Below, piece by piece: positions 1 through 7,572 of a DNA stretch of 64,000 nt. Origin of the DNA: Comamonadaceae bacterium M7527. Its GTDB lineage: Bacteria > Pseudomonadota > Gammaproteobacteria > Burkholderiales > Burkholderiaceae_C. The DNA is taken from positions 1,364,001 through 1,428,000 of the forward strand of contig CP087990.1 of NCBI GenBank assembly GCA_021044545.1, given 5' to 3'. Each line of letters starts with the position of its first letter. The stretch's first letter is position 1. The notes under the pieces are model-generated. The model saw only the letters and a list, made by a program, of their open reading frames with translations, was not told where the DNA came from and ran no database searches. The position numbers and the translations under genes were made by a program.

Positions 1-183
1 GACGTGATCGTGGCTGTCAACACGCAGGCTGTCACCAGTATTGCAGACCTTTTGGCGCAAGTAGCCGCACTCACCCCTGGTGAGCCCGCCACGCTGGGTG
101 TATGGCGCAACGGTGTGAGTACCGAGTTGGCCATTTCTCCAGAGGAAAGACCTCACCCCACACACGGCGCAGCACCACGTTGA
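1..183 (+). CDS. C-terminal end of a trypsin-like serine protease with PDZ domain (DegP/HtrA family), partial
   Basis: Only the last 60 codons lie in the window; the frame enters from base 1 and stops with TGA at 181-183. The peptide begins DVIVAVNTQAVTSIADLL and continues to an LTPGEPATLGVWRNG stretch, the usual end of a PDZ domain in DegP/DegQ/MucD periplasmic proteases (a GDVI...N...V...L...PG...V.R.G pattern). The protease domain lies outside the window, so catalytic residues cannot be checked. The gene converges on tatC, whose stop as read is one base away. An S1C protease beside tatC is, from memory, a common arrangement in Comamonadaceae. The family call is fairly safe; the exact orthologue is not. 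Confidence 0.75.
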   Translation, partial: DVIVAVNTQAVTSIADLLAQVAALTPGEPATLGVWRNGVSTELAISPEERPHPTHGAAPR

Positions 184-184
184 A

Positions 185-1015
185 CTAAGCGATGCGCCCG
201 CCAAGGCTTGGGCATTTTTTACTGGTCTTTGCTCTCAGACTCATCTGCATTTTCGGGCGCTTTGCTGGCGCGAGCAAACCAGCGGCGCCTAATATGCCGC
301 ATTCGTACAAAATGCACATGGGCACGGCCAGCGACAACTGCGAAATCACATCTGGTGGTGTCACCAAAGCGGCAATAACAAAAGCCAAGACTACAAAGTA
401 GCCTCTGAACGTCTTGAGCTGCTCCACGGTGACGATGCTAAAACGCACCAACAGCATCACCACAATGGGCACTTGAAATGCCAAGCCAAACGCGAGATAC
501 AGCGACAAGATAGCTTCCACATAAGAGGCTACATCTGGCGTGGCTGCCACACTGGGCGGCGCAAAAGCTTGGATAAAGCCAAACATTTTGTCCAGTACCA
601 GCAGCTGTACAAAGGCAATGCCACCGTAGGCCAGCAAGCTGCCAAACATGATCAGCGGTATGGCAAAGCGCTTTTCGTGGCTATATAGGCCAGGTGCAAT
701 AAAGGCCCATACTTGGTACATGATCCATGGCAGGCACAGCAAAAATGCCGCCATCATCAACACCTTCAAAGGTATGAAAAAGGGCGAAAAAACCCCCACA
801 GCAATCAGCTTGGCACCCGGGGGCATGTGCGTCTGAATGGGTATGGCTATCCAGTCAATCAAGGTAGCTGGGCCTGGCCACAACGCCAAAGCACCCATGC
901 ACACCAACAAACCCGCAAAAGCGTACATCAGCCTGTTGCGTAGCTCTAATAAATGCTGAACAAAGGTTTGCTCAGTGCCGGCCATCTCGTTCGGCTCTGG
1001 TGTGTTGCTACTCAT
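185..1015 (-). CDS. tatC: Sec-independent translocase subunit TatC, 3' end probably frameshifted
   Basis: Core receptor of the twin-arginine translocase in the inner membrane; it recognises the RR signal peptide. Six hydrophobic segments and family signatures are visible: HLLELRNRL near residue 22, YQVWAFIAPGLYSHEKR near 100, FGLAFQVPIV, and TPPDVISQLSLAVPM near 220. After LYECGILGAAG (about residue 240) the read frame gives an unusual basic tail. The alternative frame gives ASKAPENADESESKDQ and a TAA at 219-221, which is a typical acidic TatC tail. One base is therefore probably missing around 265-290, and the corrected gene would span 219-1015. It follows tatB by 5 bp and is the last gene of tatABC. 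MsrP in this window carries a Tat signal and is a likely client. Confidence 0.95.
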   Translation of the reverse strand: MSSNTPEPNEMAGTEQTFVQHLLELRNRLMYAFAGLLVCMGALALWPGPATLIDWIAIPIQTHMPPGAKLIAVGVFSPFFIPLKVLMMAAFLLCLPWIMYQVWAFIAPGLYSHEKRFAIPLIMFGSLLAYGGIAFVQLLVLDKMFGFIQAFAPPSVAATPDVASYVEAILSLYLAFGLAFQVPIVVMLLVRFSIVTVEQLKTFRGYFVVLAFVIAALVTPPDVISQLSLAVPMCILYECGILGAAGLLAPAKRPKMQMSLRAKTSKKCPSLGGRIA

Positions 1016-1020
1016 GGGTA

Positions 1021-1524
1021 TTAGGGGGCAATGCGGTTGATACTAGGCCTAAATCTGGCCACCCGCGCAGCACCTGACTGTATGTGGCTACGCTGCCCGC
1101 TGCGCGCTTTGTACCACTGCGGCACTGCGGCGCGCTTGGCACGCCAGCGCTTTTTAGGCTTGGCATAAGCGTTGTAGCTGCTGGTGTAGGGCTTGCCTAT
1201 ATGGTTGTAGTCGTCTGAGCTGACGTCTAGCGACTGGGGTGTTTGGCCTGTGGCCTCATTCCAGTCGTCTTCAAAACTCTTGCTGCTGTCTTCAACGGCC
1301 TTTTGGGCATCGCTCATGGACGTCTCAAAGCCCTCTTTCATCTTTCGCAGCTCTTCAAGTTCCATGCTGCGATTGACCTCGGCTTTCACGTCAGACACAT
1401 AGCGTTGCGCCTTGCCCAACAAGGCACCCACGGTGCGAGCGACTTTGGGCAGCTTTTCCGGACCAATGACAACCAAGGCCACCACGCCAATCAGCGCGAG
1501 CTTGGAAATGCCTAAATCAATCAC
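1021..1524 (-). CDS. tatB: Sec-independent translocase subunit TatB
   Basis: Partner of TatC in the Tat receptor complex. The protein has 167 residues. An N-terminal transmembrane helix (about residues 3-20, MIDLGISKLALIGVVALVVI) is followed by the GPEKLP hinge and an amphipathic helix running to about residue 70. The C-terminal half is polar and ends in a basic WRAKRAAVPQWYKARSG stretch of the kind found in betaproteobacterial TatB. It lies 6 bp downstream of tatA and 5 bp upstream of tatC, so the three are almost certainly one transcript. GPEKLP and the length separate it from TatA, which here has FGTKKL at the same position. Confidence 0.95.
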   Translation of the reverse strand: MIDLGISKLALIGVVALVVIGPEKLPKVARTVGALLGKAQRYVSDVKAEVNRSMELEELRKMKEGFETSMSDAQKAVEDSSKSFEDDWNEATGQTPQSLDVSSDDYNHIGKPYTSSYNAYAKPKKRWRAKRAAVPQWYKARSGQRSHIQSGAARVARFRPSINRIAP

Positions 1525-1530
1525 ACCAGA

Positions 1531-1782
1531 TCAAGCGTTTGGCTTGGACTTGGCCTGAACATCAATGGTCTCGCCAGCATCGGCTTTGGCTTGAGCCGAC
1601 TGCGTGACCTGAGCGGGCGCGTCTGCGTCGTCGGCAGGCGTGCCGCCTTCCTTCATGCCGTCTTTGAAGCCTTTAACCGCACCACCCAAGTCTGAACCAA
1701 TGTTTTTGAGCTTCTTGGTGCCAAACACCATCACAACAATCAACAGAACAATTAACCAATGCCAAATAGAAAAAGCACCCAT
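1531..1782 (-). CDS. tatA: Sec-independent translocase subunit TatA
   Basis: Pore-forming subunit of the Tat system, 83 residues. It begins MGAFSIWHWLIVLLIVVMVFG, one transmembrane helix, followed by the FGTKKLKNIGSDLGGAVKGFK hinge and amphipathic helix characteristic of TatA and then an acidic, unstructured tail. The ATG at 1780-1782 is chosen over a TTG two codons upstream because an AGGAG ribosome-binding site lies 6 bases before the ATG. It is first of tatABC. The 150 bp to the HIT gene upstream hold no obvious terminator, so readthrough from the his operon is possible. Confidence 0.95.
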   Translation of the reverse strand: MGAFSIWHWLIVLLIVVMVFGTKKLKNIGSDLGGAVKGFKDGMKEGGTPADDADAPAQVTQSAQAKADAGETIDVQAKSKPNA

Positions 1783-1932
1783 GACCAACTCCTAGGAAAT
1801 TCGATACGCTCAACAATAAACTGCGCTGCCGCTGCGGACATAAGCCCCAGCGCGTCATTCTAAGGCTAAGGTGAGACCCGCTTGAGGCAAAGGGCAAAAA
1901 GACTGCCACTGACTTGCCCCAACTTCTCTACA

Positions 1933-2289
1933 CTAGCCCTTGCTCCACGGCCTTGGGCCGCCCATCACGTGGACATGCAAATGGTGCACCTCTTGCGTAC
2001 CATGCTCGCCTGTGTTGACCACCACCCTGAAACCACCGGCTGGGTAAGGCTCGCAACCCTGCTCTAAAGCCAGCCTGGGCGCCAAAGTCATGATTTTTCC
2101 CATCAGTGCCGCGTGCTCGTCAGTGAGCTGGGCCATTGAGGCAATGTGCGCTTTGGGGATGATCAAAAAATGTACAGGCGCCCACGGCGCTATGTCGTGA
2201 AATGCGTAAATATCGTCGTCTTCGTAGACTTTCTTGCTGGGTATCTTTCCTGCGGCAATTTTGCAGAACAAGCAGTTTTCATCATGCAT
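1933..2289 (-). CDS. HIT family (histidine triad) nucleotide-binding protein
   Basis: Small cytosolic purine-nucleotide hydrolase of the HINT/HinT branch. The N-terminal CLFCKIAAGKIPSKKVYEDD stretch includes a CxxC typical of bacterial HinT. The C-terminal triad HHLHVHVMGG gives the catalytic histidines, followed by the family ending RPWSKG. Length of 118 residues is normal. The ATG at 2287-2289 overlaps the stop of the upstream membrane protein gene by 8 bp, so the two are probably translationally coupled. A HIT gene after hisE is a common betaproteobacterial arrangement; the physiological substrate is unknown. Confidence 0.93.
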   Translation of the reverse strand: MHDENCLFCKIAAGKIPSKKVYEDDDIYAFHDIAPWAPVHFLIIPKAHIASMAQLTDEHAALMGKIMTLAPRLALEQGCEPYPAGGFRVVVNTGEHGTQEVHHLHVHVMGGPRPWSKG

Positions 2290-2674
2290 CAAGCACTGTC
2301 TCCATGGGTTTACCGGCGTTTAAATTGATAAAGCCGCGCACAATTCGAATCAGAAACCAAACCGATATCACCAGCCAAGCCAGCCAGCCCGGCCCAATCA
2401 ACAGAAGCCACAACGGCAAGGTCACAAGGTAAGCAAAACCCGCCCACAACACCGAGCGCAGCCGCCACGAAAAATGCGATTCGTGCCACGTGCCACGCGC
2501 GTGTGGGCGCTTGTACATGTCCATCACCAAGGCCACCAGCAGCAGCAAAGGCCCCCACTGCCCGCCAGGTACCAATGCGCCCACCGCCACAATGAGATGC
2601 AACACATAGCTGACAGTGCCAATGGTGTTCAAGCTTTGCAGGCGCTGCTGGTCTTGAGAAAAATCAGCTGCCAT
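2282..2674 (-). CDS. Small conserved inner-membrane protein (DUF4870-like), function unknown
   Basis: A 130-residue protein with three or four hydrophobic segments (about residues 18-36, 42-54, 78-95 and 98-115 from the chosen start). From memory it resembles the DUF4870-type membrane protein often found between hisE and the HIT gene in Burkholderiales; I cannot confirm the family number. The ATG at 2672-2674 is chosen because GGAGG sits 6 bases upstream. It overlaps the hisE stop by 11 bp and the HIT start by 8 bp, indicating tight coupling. No catalytic motif is visible and no role is proposed. Confidence 0.75.
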   Translation of the reverse strand: MAADFSQDQQRLQSLNTIGTVSYVLHLIVAVGALVPGGQWGPLLLLVALVMDMYKRPHARGTWHESHFSWRLRSVLWAGFAYLVTLPLWLLLIGPGWLAWLVISVWFLIRIVRGFINLNAGKPMETVLDA

Positions 2675-3070
2675 GCTTGTCCTCCAGGCTTTGGGCATCT
2701 CTGGCTTGCGCTTTTCTAAGCGCTTTTTCCTCTAAACCGCTCAGGCCCTCGCGCCTGGCCAGCTCTGCCAGCACATCAGCGGGCTGCAAATCAAAGTGGG
2801 CCAACGCCACCATGCTGTGAAACCACAAGTCAGCCACCTCACCCACCAGCAAGGACTTGGTCTGCGCGCTGGGTGAGGCCTGCGCGTCTTTGGCCGCCAT
2901 GACGGTTTCGGTGGCTTCTTCGCCAATTTTTTCAAAAACGAGTCTGGCGCTTGAGCCAACAGCCTGGCCACATAGCTGGTGCTGGCATCACCACCGTTGG
3001 CTGGCTTGCGCGACTCAATCACCTGCGCCAATCGGTGCAGGGTGTCGTCTTGTGTGAAATCTGTGGTCAT
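2664..3070 (-). pseudogene. hisE: Phosphoribosyl-ATP pyrophosphatase HisE, read frame broken by one missing base
   Basis: HisE hydrolyses phosphoribosyl-ATP to phosphoribosyl-AMP, the second step of histidine synthesis. The N-terminal part (from MTTDFTQDD, with VIESRKPANGGD and SYVARLL) is in one frame and stops matching after DSFLKK. The rest (VMAAKDAQ..., EVADLWFHSMVALAHFDL, EEKALRKAQ) is in another. The join is a run of six A on the coding strand (2927-2932). Seven A would restore FLKKIGEEATETVMAAKD, the conserved metal-binding helix. This is therefore a one-base homopolymer deletion in an otherwise complete gene of about 135 codons, probably a sequencing error. It follows hisI by 22 bp and overlaps the membrane protein gene downstream. 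Confidence 0.9.
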
Positions 3071-3092
3071 TGGGCTGTCTTACTCTAGCTGA

Positions 3093-3497
3093 CTATTTGT
3101 AAATGCTGTCTGGGTCTTTGAGCACGGGCGCATTCGCCACCCACTGGGACTGTCCAGCCTCGCTGGCCATGAGTTCCTGGTAAAAGCAGCTGTGACGGCC
3201 GGTGTGGCAGGCAATGCCAGGCTCATGCCCCAATTGCGTCACACTAAGCAACACCACGTCGGCGTCGCAATCCAGGCGGATGTTGTGCACGGTTTGCACA
3301 TGGCCGGACTCTTCACCCTTGAACCACAGCTTGTTGCGCGAGCGGCTGAAGTACACCGCACGCTTGAGCTCAGCGGTCTTCGCCAATGCCTCGCGGTTCA
3401 TCCACGCAAACATCAGCACGTCACCACTGCCCTGCTCTTGCGCGATCACAGGCACCAAGCCCTGCGCGTCCCATTTGATACTGTCTAACCAATTCAT
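3093..3497 (-). CDS. hisI: Phosphoribosyl-AMP cyclohydrolase HisI
   Basis: Third step of histidine biosynthesis: opens the adenine ring of phosphoribosyl-AMP. Family landmarks are MFAWMNREAL (about residue 30), YFSRSRNKLWFKGEESGH, HNIRLDCDADVVLL with the metal-binding Asp/Cys positions, and the zinc motif GIACHTGRHSCFY. Length of 134 residues fits a monofunctional HisI, consistent with a separate hisE just downstream. The start MNWLDSIKWD at 3495-3497 matches the family N-terminus; an upstream in-frame codon adds eight unconserved residues. It is part of hisGDCBHAFIE. Confidence 0.95.
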   Translation of the reverse strand: MNWLDSIKWDAQGLVPVIAQEQGSGDVLMFAWMNREALAKTAELKRAVYFSRSRNKLWFKGEESGHVQTVHNIRLDCDADVVLLSVTQLGHEPGIACHTGRHSCFYQELMASEAGQSQWVANAPVLKDPDSIYK

Positions 3498-3552
3498 AAC
3501 GCTGATCTTACTCAAGATCACCCGAGTACCAGCTCACCCTGGCGACTCGCCA

Positions 3553-4332
3553 TCACATTCGAACCGGTATGCCGCGCTTGGCCATCAAGGCCTTGGCCTC
3601 GCCCACAGTGTGGTCGCCAAAGTGAAAAATGCTGGCCGCCAGCACGGCATCAGCGTGGCCTAACGCAATGCCGTCTGCCAAGTGCTCCAAATGCCCGACA
3701 CCGCCAGAGGCAATGACAGGCACATGCACGGCATCACTGATGGTGCGAGTGAGCTCCAGGTCAAAGCCGCTGCGCGTGCCGTCTTTGTCCATGCTGGTCA
3801 GCAGCAACTCGCCTGCGCCTGCTGCCGTCATTTGCTGCGCCCAGGCGAGGGCATCAAGCCCAGTATTTTTGCGCCCACCGTGGCTGTATACGTCCCAGCC
3901 TTGGCCGCGTTGTAAAAGGTCTTCACCAGTGCGGCGTTTGGCATCTATAGCCACCACAATGCACTGTGAGCCGTATTTGGCGCTCACGTCATTGATGATT
4001 TGCGGATTGGCAATCGCGGCCGAGTTGAAACTGGTTTTATCAGCACCCGCATTGAGCAAGCGGCGCACGTCATCAACCGTGCGCACACCACCGCCCACGG
4101 TCAGCGGAATAAACACCTGCGCGGCCACCGCCTCAATCATGTGTAGTGTGAGGTCACGTCCATCGCTGGTGGCCGTGATATCTAAAAATGTCAACTCGTC
4201 TGCGCCCTGCGCGTTGTAACGTGCGGCTATTTCAACCGGGTCGCCAGCGTCACGCAACTCTACAAAGTTGACGCCTTTGACCACACGGCCATTGGTCACG
4301 TCCATGCACGGGATGATGCGCTTGGCGAGCAT
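3553..4332 (-). CDS. hisF: Imidazole glycerol phosphate synthase cyclase subunit HisF
   Basis: TIM-barrel cyclase that joins ammonia from HisH to PRFAR, giving imidazole glycerol phosphate and AICAR. It begins MLAKRIIPCMDVTNGRVVKG, carrying the first catalytic Asp (residue 11), with the second in VVAIDAKRR near residue 130. Phosphate-binding motifs are TVGGGVRT and IASGGVG. Length of 259 residues is slightly above the usual 250-257. It lies 8 bp after hisA, 55 bp before hisI, and pairs with HisH in the same operon. No damage seen. Confidence 0.97.
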   Translation of the reverse strand: MLAKRIIPCMDVTNGRVVKGVNFVELRDAGDPVEIAARYNAQGADELTFLDITATSDGRDLTLHMIEAVAAQVFIPLTVGGGVRTVDDVRRLLNAGADKTSFNSAAIANPQIINDVSAKYGSQCIVVAIDAKRRTGEDLLQRGQGWDVYSHGGRKNTGLDALAWAQQMTAAGAGELLLTSMDKDGTRSGFDLELTRTISDAVHVPVIASGGVGHLEHLADGIALGHADAVLAASIFHFGDHTVGEAKALMAKRGIPVRM

Positions 4333-4340
4333 GCTTTGAA

Positions 4341-5081
4341 TTAACCGTTAAGCTCGTCGGCCAAGTCTTGCGCAGCCTCGAAGTCCAGATCACCACTGTA
4401 GATGGAGCGCCCGCAAATCACGCCTTCCACGCCCTCTTCTTCTACGGCGCACAGTGCGCGAATATCTTCCAGGTTGGACAATCCACCTGAGGCAATAACA
4501 GGAATGGTGAGGGCTTGCGCCAGTTTGACCGTGGCGTCAATGTTGATGCCCGTGAGCATGCCGTCGCGGCCAATGTCTGTGTAGATGATGCCTTCAACAC
4601 CATAGTCTTGGTATTTTTTCCCCAAATCCACCACCTCGTGGCCTGTGAGTTTGCTCCAGCCGTCTGTGGCTACCTTGCCGTCTTTGGCGTCCAAACCCAC
4701 GATGATGTGGCCAGGGAAGGCACTGCAAGCGTCTTGCAAAAAGCCTGGGTTTTTAACCGCCGCCGTACCGATGATGACAAATGCCAAACCCGCGTCCAGG
4801 TAGCGTTCTATGGTGTCTAGATCACGAATGCCACCGCCCAGCTGCACGTCGACCTCATCGCCCACCTCGGCCAATATGCGCTTGATAGCCAGCTCATTTT
4901 TGGGCTGGCCTGCAAACGCGCCGTTTAAGTCCACCAGATGCACGCGGCGCGCGCCTTTGTCCACCCAAGAGCGCGCCACGGCAGCAGGGTCTTCGCCAAA
5001 CACCGTGGATTGGTCCATGTCACCTTGCTTGAGGCGAACACATTGACCGTCTTTCAAATCGATTGCAGGAATTAACAACAT
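4341..5081 (-). CDS. hisA: ProFAR isomerase HisA
   Basis: Amadori isomerisation of ProFAR to PRFAR in histidine biosynthesis; TIM barrel homologous to HisF. It begins MLLIPAIDLKDGQCVRLKQG with the catalytic Asp at residue 8; the second acid is in YTDIGRDGM near residue 130. Phosphate loops are QLGGGIRD and VIASGGLSN. Length of 246 residues is typical. It sits 67 bp downstream of hisH and 8 bp upstream of hisF in hisGDCBHAFIE. Confidence 0.97.
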   Translation of the reverse strand: MLLIPAIDLKDGQCVRLKQGDMDQSTVFGEDPAAVARSWVDKGARRVHLVDLNGAFAGQPKNELAIKRILAEVGDEVDVQLGGGIRDLDTIERYLDAGLAFVIIGTAAVKNPGFLQDACSAFPGHIIVGLDAKDGKVATDGWSKLTGHEVVDLGKKYQDYGVEGIIYTDIGRDGMLTGINIDATVKLAQALTIPVIASGGLSNLEDIRALCAVEEEGVEGVICGRSIYSGDLDFEAAQDLADELNG

Positions 5082-5148
5082 GGCTTTTTAGAGCGAGGCA
5101 ACAAGGGTTTAGAGAAAGTTGGTGCGCTTGCGGCACACCGCGTGGAGA

Positions 5149-5832
5149 TCAAGGCTTCCAGTGTAAAAAGTTTCTGTACAAGGTCAAACCTTGATCGGAA
5201 CTTTTTTCAGGATGAAACTGTGTGGCAAATAAATTGTCGCGCGCGACGGCAGCACAAAACCAGTCGCCATAGTGCGCACTGGCCGCGCAATGGGCGCTGT
5301 CTTCAGGCTTGGCGTAAAAACTGTGCACAAAGTAAAAATAGGCCAGGTTATCGATGCCAGCAAACAAGGCATGGGAGCGGCCTTGCGCGTTGACGTGACG
5401 CACCTGGTTCCACCCCATTTGCGGCACTTTAAAACGCGAACCATCGCTTTGCAGCTGATCCTCCAAGGCAAAGCGTTTAACGTCGCCAGCGATCAGGCCC
5501 AGGCCTTTGGTGTCACCCTCCTGGCTGTGATCCAACAGCATTTGCATGCCCACACAAACGCCAAACAAAGGCTTGTTGGCGGCAGCGTGCAACACGGCGG
5601 CGCGCAAGCCACTGCGGTCTAGCTCAGCCATACAGTCAGCGATTGCGCCTTGGCCGGGCAGTACCACGCGCTGGGCATCCAACACTTCTTGCGGACTGGC
5701 TGTCACGCGCACCTCCAGACCAGTGTCCCTGGCCGCGACTTGAACAGCAGTGGCTACCGAGCGAAGATTGCCCATGCCATAGTCCACCACAGCCACATAA
5801 GCCGTCGTCGGCGACAAGTTTGAATCAGCCAC
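5149..5832 (-). CDS. hisH: Imidazole glycerol phosphate synthase glutaminase subunit HisH
   Basis: Class I glutamine amidotransferase that supplies ammonia to HisF. VAVVDYGMGNLRSV is near the N-terminus, the oxyanion region is VLPGQGA, the nucleophile Cys is in FGVCVGMQ (about residue 93), and the His/Glu of the triad are in FHPEKSS near the C-terminus. Length of 227 residues is slightly above the family average because of about ten extra N-terminal residues (MADSNLSPTT). Spacing to hisB is 17 bp. Confidence 0.96.
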   Translation of the reverse strand: MADSNLSPTTAYVAVVDYGMGNLRSVATAVQVAARDTGLEVRVTASPQEVLDAQRVVLPGQGAIADCMAELDRSGLRAAVLHAAANKPLFGVCVGMQMLLDHSQEGDTKGLGLIAGDVKRFALEDQLQSDGSRFKVPQMGWNQVRHVNAQGRSHALFAGIDNLAYFYFVHSFYAKPEDSAHCAASAHYGDWFCAAVARDNLFATQFHPEKSSDQGLTLYRNFLHWKP

Positions 5833-5849
5833 GGGAGCGCCTAATAAAG

Positions 5850-6475
5850 TTACAGGCTGCCTTTGGTAGACGGCACCACGTCTGCCGCACGCACGTCAAC
5901 GCTAAGCGCCACGCGCAAAGCGCGGGCAAATGCCTTGAACACCGTCTCGGCCTGGTGATGGGCGTTCTCGCCGCGCAAGTTGTCAATGTGCAAGGTCACG
6001 CCAGCATGGTTGGAAAAGCCTTGGAAAAACTCGAAAGCCAGCTGCGTGTCAAACGCGCCAACCATGCCGCTCTTAAACGGCACAAACATGTGCAAGCCTG
6101 GGCGGCCAGAAAAGTCCACCACCACACGCGACAAGGCCTCGTCCAGTGGCACGTAAGAGTGGCCGTAGCGCACCAAACCGCGTTTGTCACCAATGGCTTT
6201 GGCAACGGCTTGGCCCAGCGTGATGCCCACGTCTTCAACGGTGTGGTGACCATCAATGTGCAAGTCACCTTTGGCCTGAATGTCAGGTCAATCAAGCCGT
6301 GTCTGGCGATTTGGTCCAGCATGTGGTCAAAAAAGCCAATACCGGTATTCAGGCTGGCCTCACCCGTGCCGTCCAGGTTCACGCGTACGGTGATTTGGGT
6401 CTCATTGGTGTTGCGCGTGACTTCGGCTACACGGTCGGCAGCCCGGTTGGCTGTGGTGGCTTGGGGGGCATTCAT
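5850..6475 (-). pseudogene. hisB: Imidazoleglycerol-phosphate dehydratase HisB, frame broken by one missing base
   Basis: HisB dehydrates IGP to imidazole acetol phosphate. The N-terminal third (MNAPQAT..., RNTNETQITVRVNLDGTG, GIGFFDHMLDQIARHG) is in one frame. The remainder (HIDGHHTVEDVGITLG, PLDEALSRVVVDFSGRPGL, NAHHQAETVFKAFARAL, PSTKGSL) is in another. At 6268-6269 the coding strand has GG where GGG gives FRPKGDLHIDGHH and rejoins the frames. All metal-binding His/Glu motifs are present after correction, so the gene was functional or the indel is a sequence error. Its ATG overlaps the hisC stop in an ATGA. Length is about 209 residues: monofunctional, without the phosphatase domain of enteric HisB. 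Confidence 0.93.
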
Positions 6476-7572
6476 ACGCTGGCTTTCAAGGCTTTTAAGA
6501 GCTGGTCGTTTTCGGCAGGCGTGCCCACGGTCAAACGCAGGCAGTTGTGCAGCAATGCATGCATTGTAGAAACATTCTTGACCAACACGCCCGCGGCCTT
6601 CAACGCCGCAAAGGTTTTGGCTGCATCATCCACGCGTACCAGCACCATATTGGCTTGGCTTGGGAAAGACTCAACACCGGGCATCATGGCCAGCTGCGCC
6701 AGCAATCGTTCGCGCTCGGCCCGTATGTCACTGGCTTGCTGGGCAAACACCGCCTGATGCTCCAGAGCAAACAGTGCACATTCGGCATTGAGCACACTCA
6801 CGTTGTATGGCGGACGCAATTTGTCCAGCTGCGCCACCAACTCGGCCTGGCCCAGCATATAGCCCAGACGAATACCTGCCAAACCAAATTTGGACAGGGT
6901 ACGCATCAACACCACATGGGCGTAACGCTTGGGCTGTGTGCGCATGCGGTCTAGCCAGGTGCTGTTGGCAAATGGCTGATAGGCCTCGTCCACCACAACC
7001 AGGCCAGGGGCGGCGTCTATGACCGCATCCAGGTCTGCCTCGCGCCACGCGTTAGCCGTAGGGTTGTTGGGGTTGGCCAGATACACCACGGCAGGCTGGT
7101 GCAAGGCCATGGCGCTCACCATGGCTGGCACGTCCAACTCAAAGTCAACGGTTAGCGGCACAGCTATATAGGCCAGGCCTTGCAGCTTGGCGCTTAAGCC
7201 ATACATCACAAAACCGGGCTCTGGTGCCAAGATGGTGGCCTGTGTACCCACACAAGCCATAGCCAACAAACCGATCAGCTCATCAGAGCCGTTGCCCAAC
7301 ATCAAGGCCATGCCTGGGGGCATGTCTACATATGCGGCCAGCGCTGCCTTCAAGTCATCAATGCGCGCAGCAGGGTAGCGGTTTACAGCGACTTGACCCA
7401 AACGCTGACCCAGCCCTTGCTGCAAGTCCGGCGACAACACATATGGGTTCTCCATAGCGTCCAGCTTGACCATGCCTGTAGCGTCTTGTACCGCGTAGGC
7501 ATGCATGCTTTTCACATCGTCTCGCAACACACGCAAGCCCTGCTCCAAGCGGCTATTGGATTGATCGCTCAT
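6472..7572 (-). CDS. hisC: Histidinol-phosphate aminotransferase HisC
   Basis: PLP-dependent class I/II aminotransferase converting imidazole acetol phosphate to histidinol phosphate. Visible are MENPY near residue 40, LGNGSDELI (PLP phosphate region), YLANPNNPTAN, VVDEAY, and the PLP lysine in RTLSKFGLAGIRLGY. Length of 366 residues is normal. It overlaps hisD upstream and hisB downstream by ATGA junctions, so translation is coupled through the three genes. Confidence 0.96.
   Translation of the reverse strand: MSDQSNSRLEQGLRVLRDDVKSMHAYAVQDATGMVKLDAMENPYVLSPDLQQGLGQRLGQVAVNRYPAARIDDLKAALAAYVDMPPGMALMLGNGSDELIGLLAMACVGTQATILAPEPGFVMYGLSAKLQGLAYIAVPLTVDFELDVPAMVSAMALHQPAVVYLANPNNPTANAWREADLDAVIDAAPGLVVVDEAYQPFANSTWLDRMRTQPKRYAHVVLMRTLSKFGLAGIRLGYMLGQAELVAQLDKLRPPYNVSVLNAECALFALEHQAVFAQQASDIRAERERLLAQLAMMPGVESFPSQANMVLVRVDDAAKTFAALKAAGVLVKNVSTMHALLHNCLRLTVGTPAENDQLLKALKASV

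Noticed and set aside
5643..6569. 308-codon frame on the plus strand across hisH-hisB.
   Set aside because: Low-complexity arginine/proline-rich shadow of minus-strand his genes; no motif.
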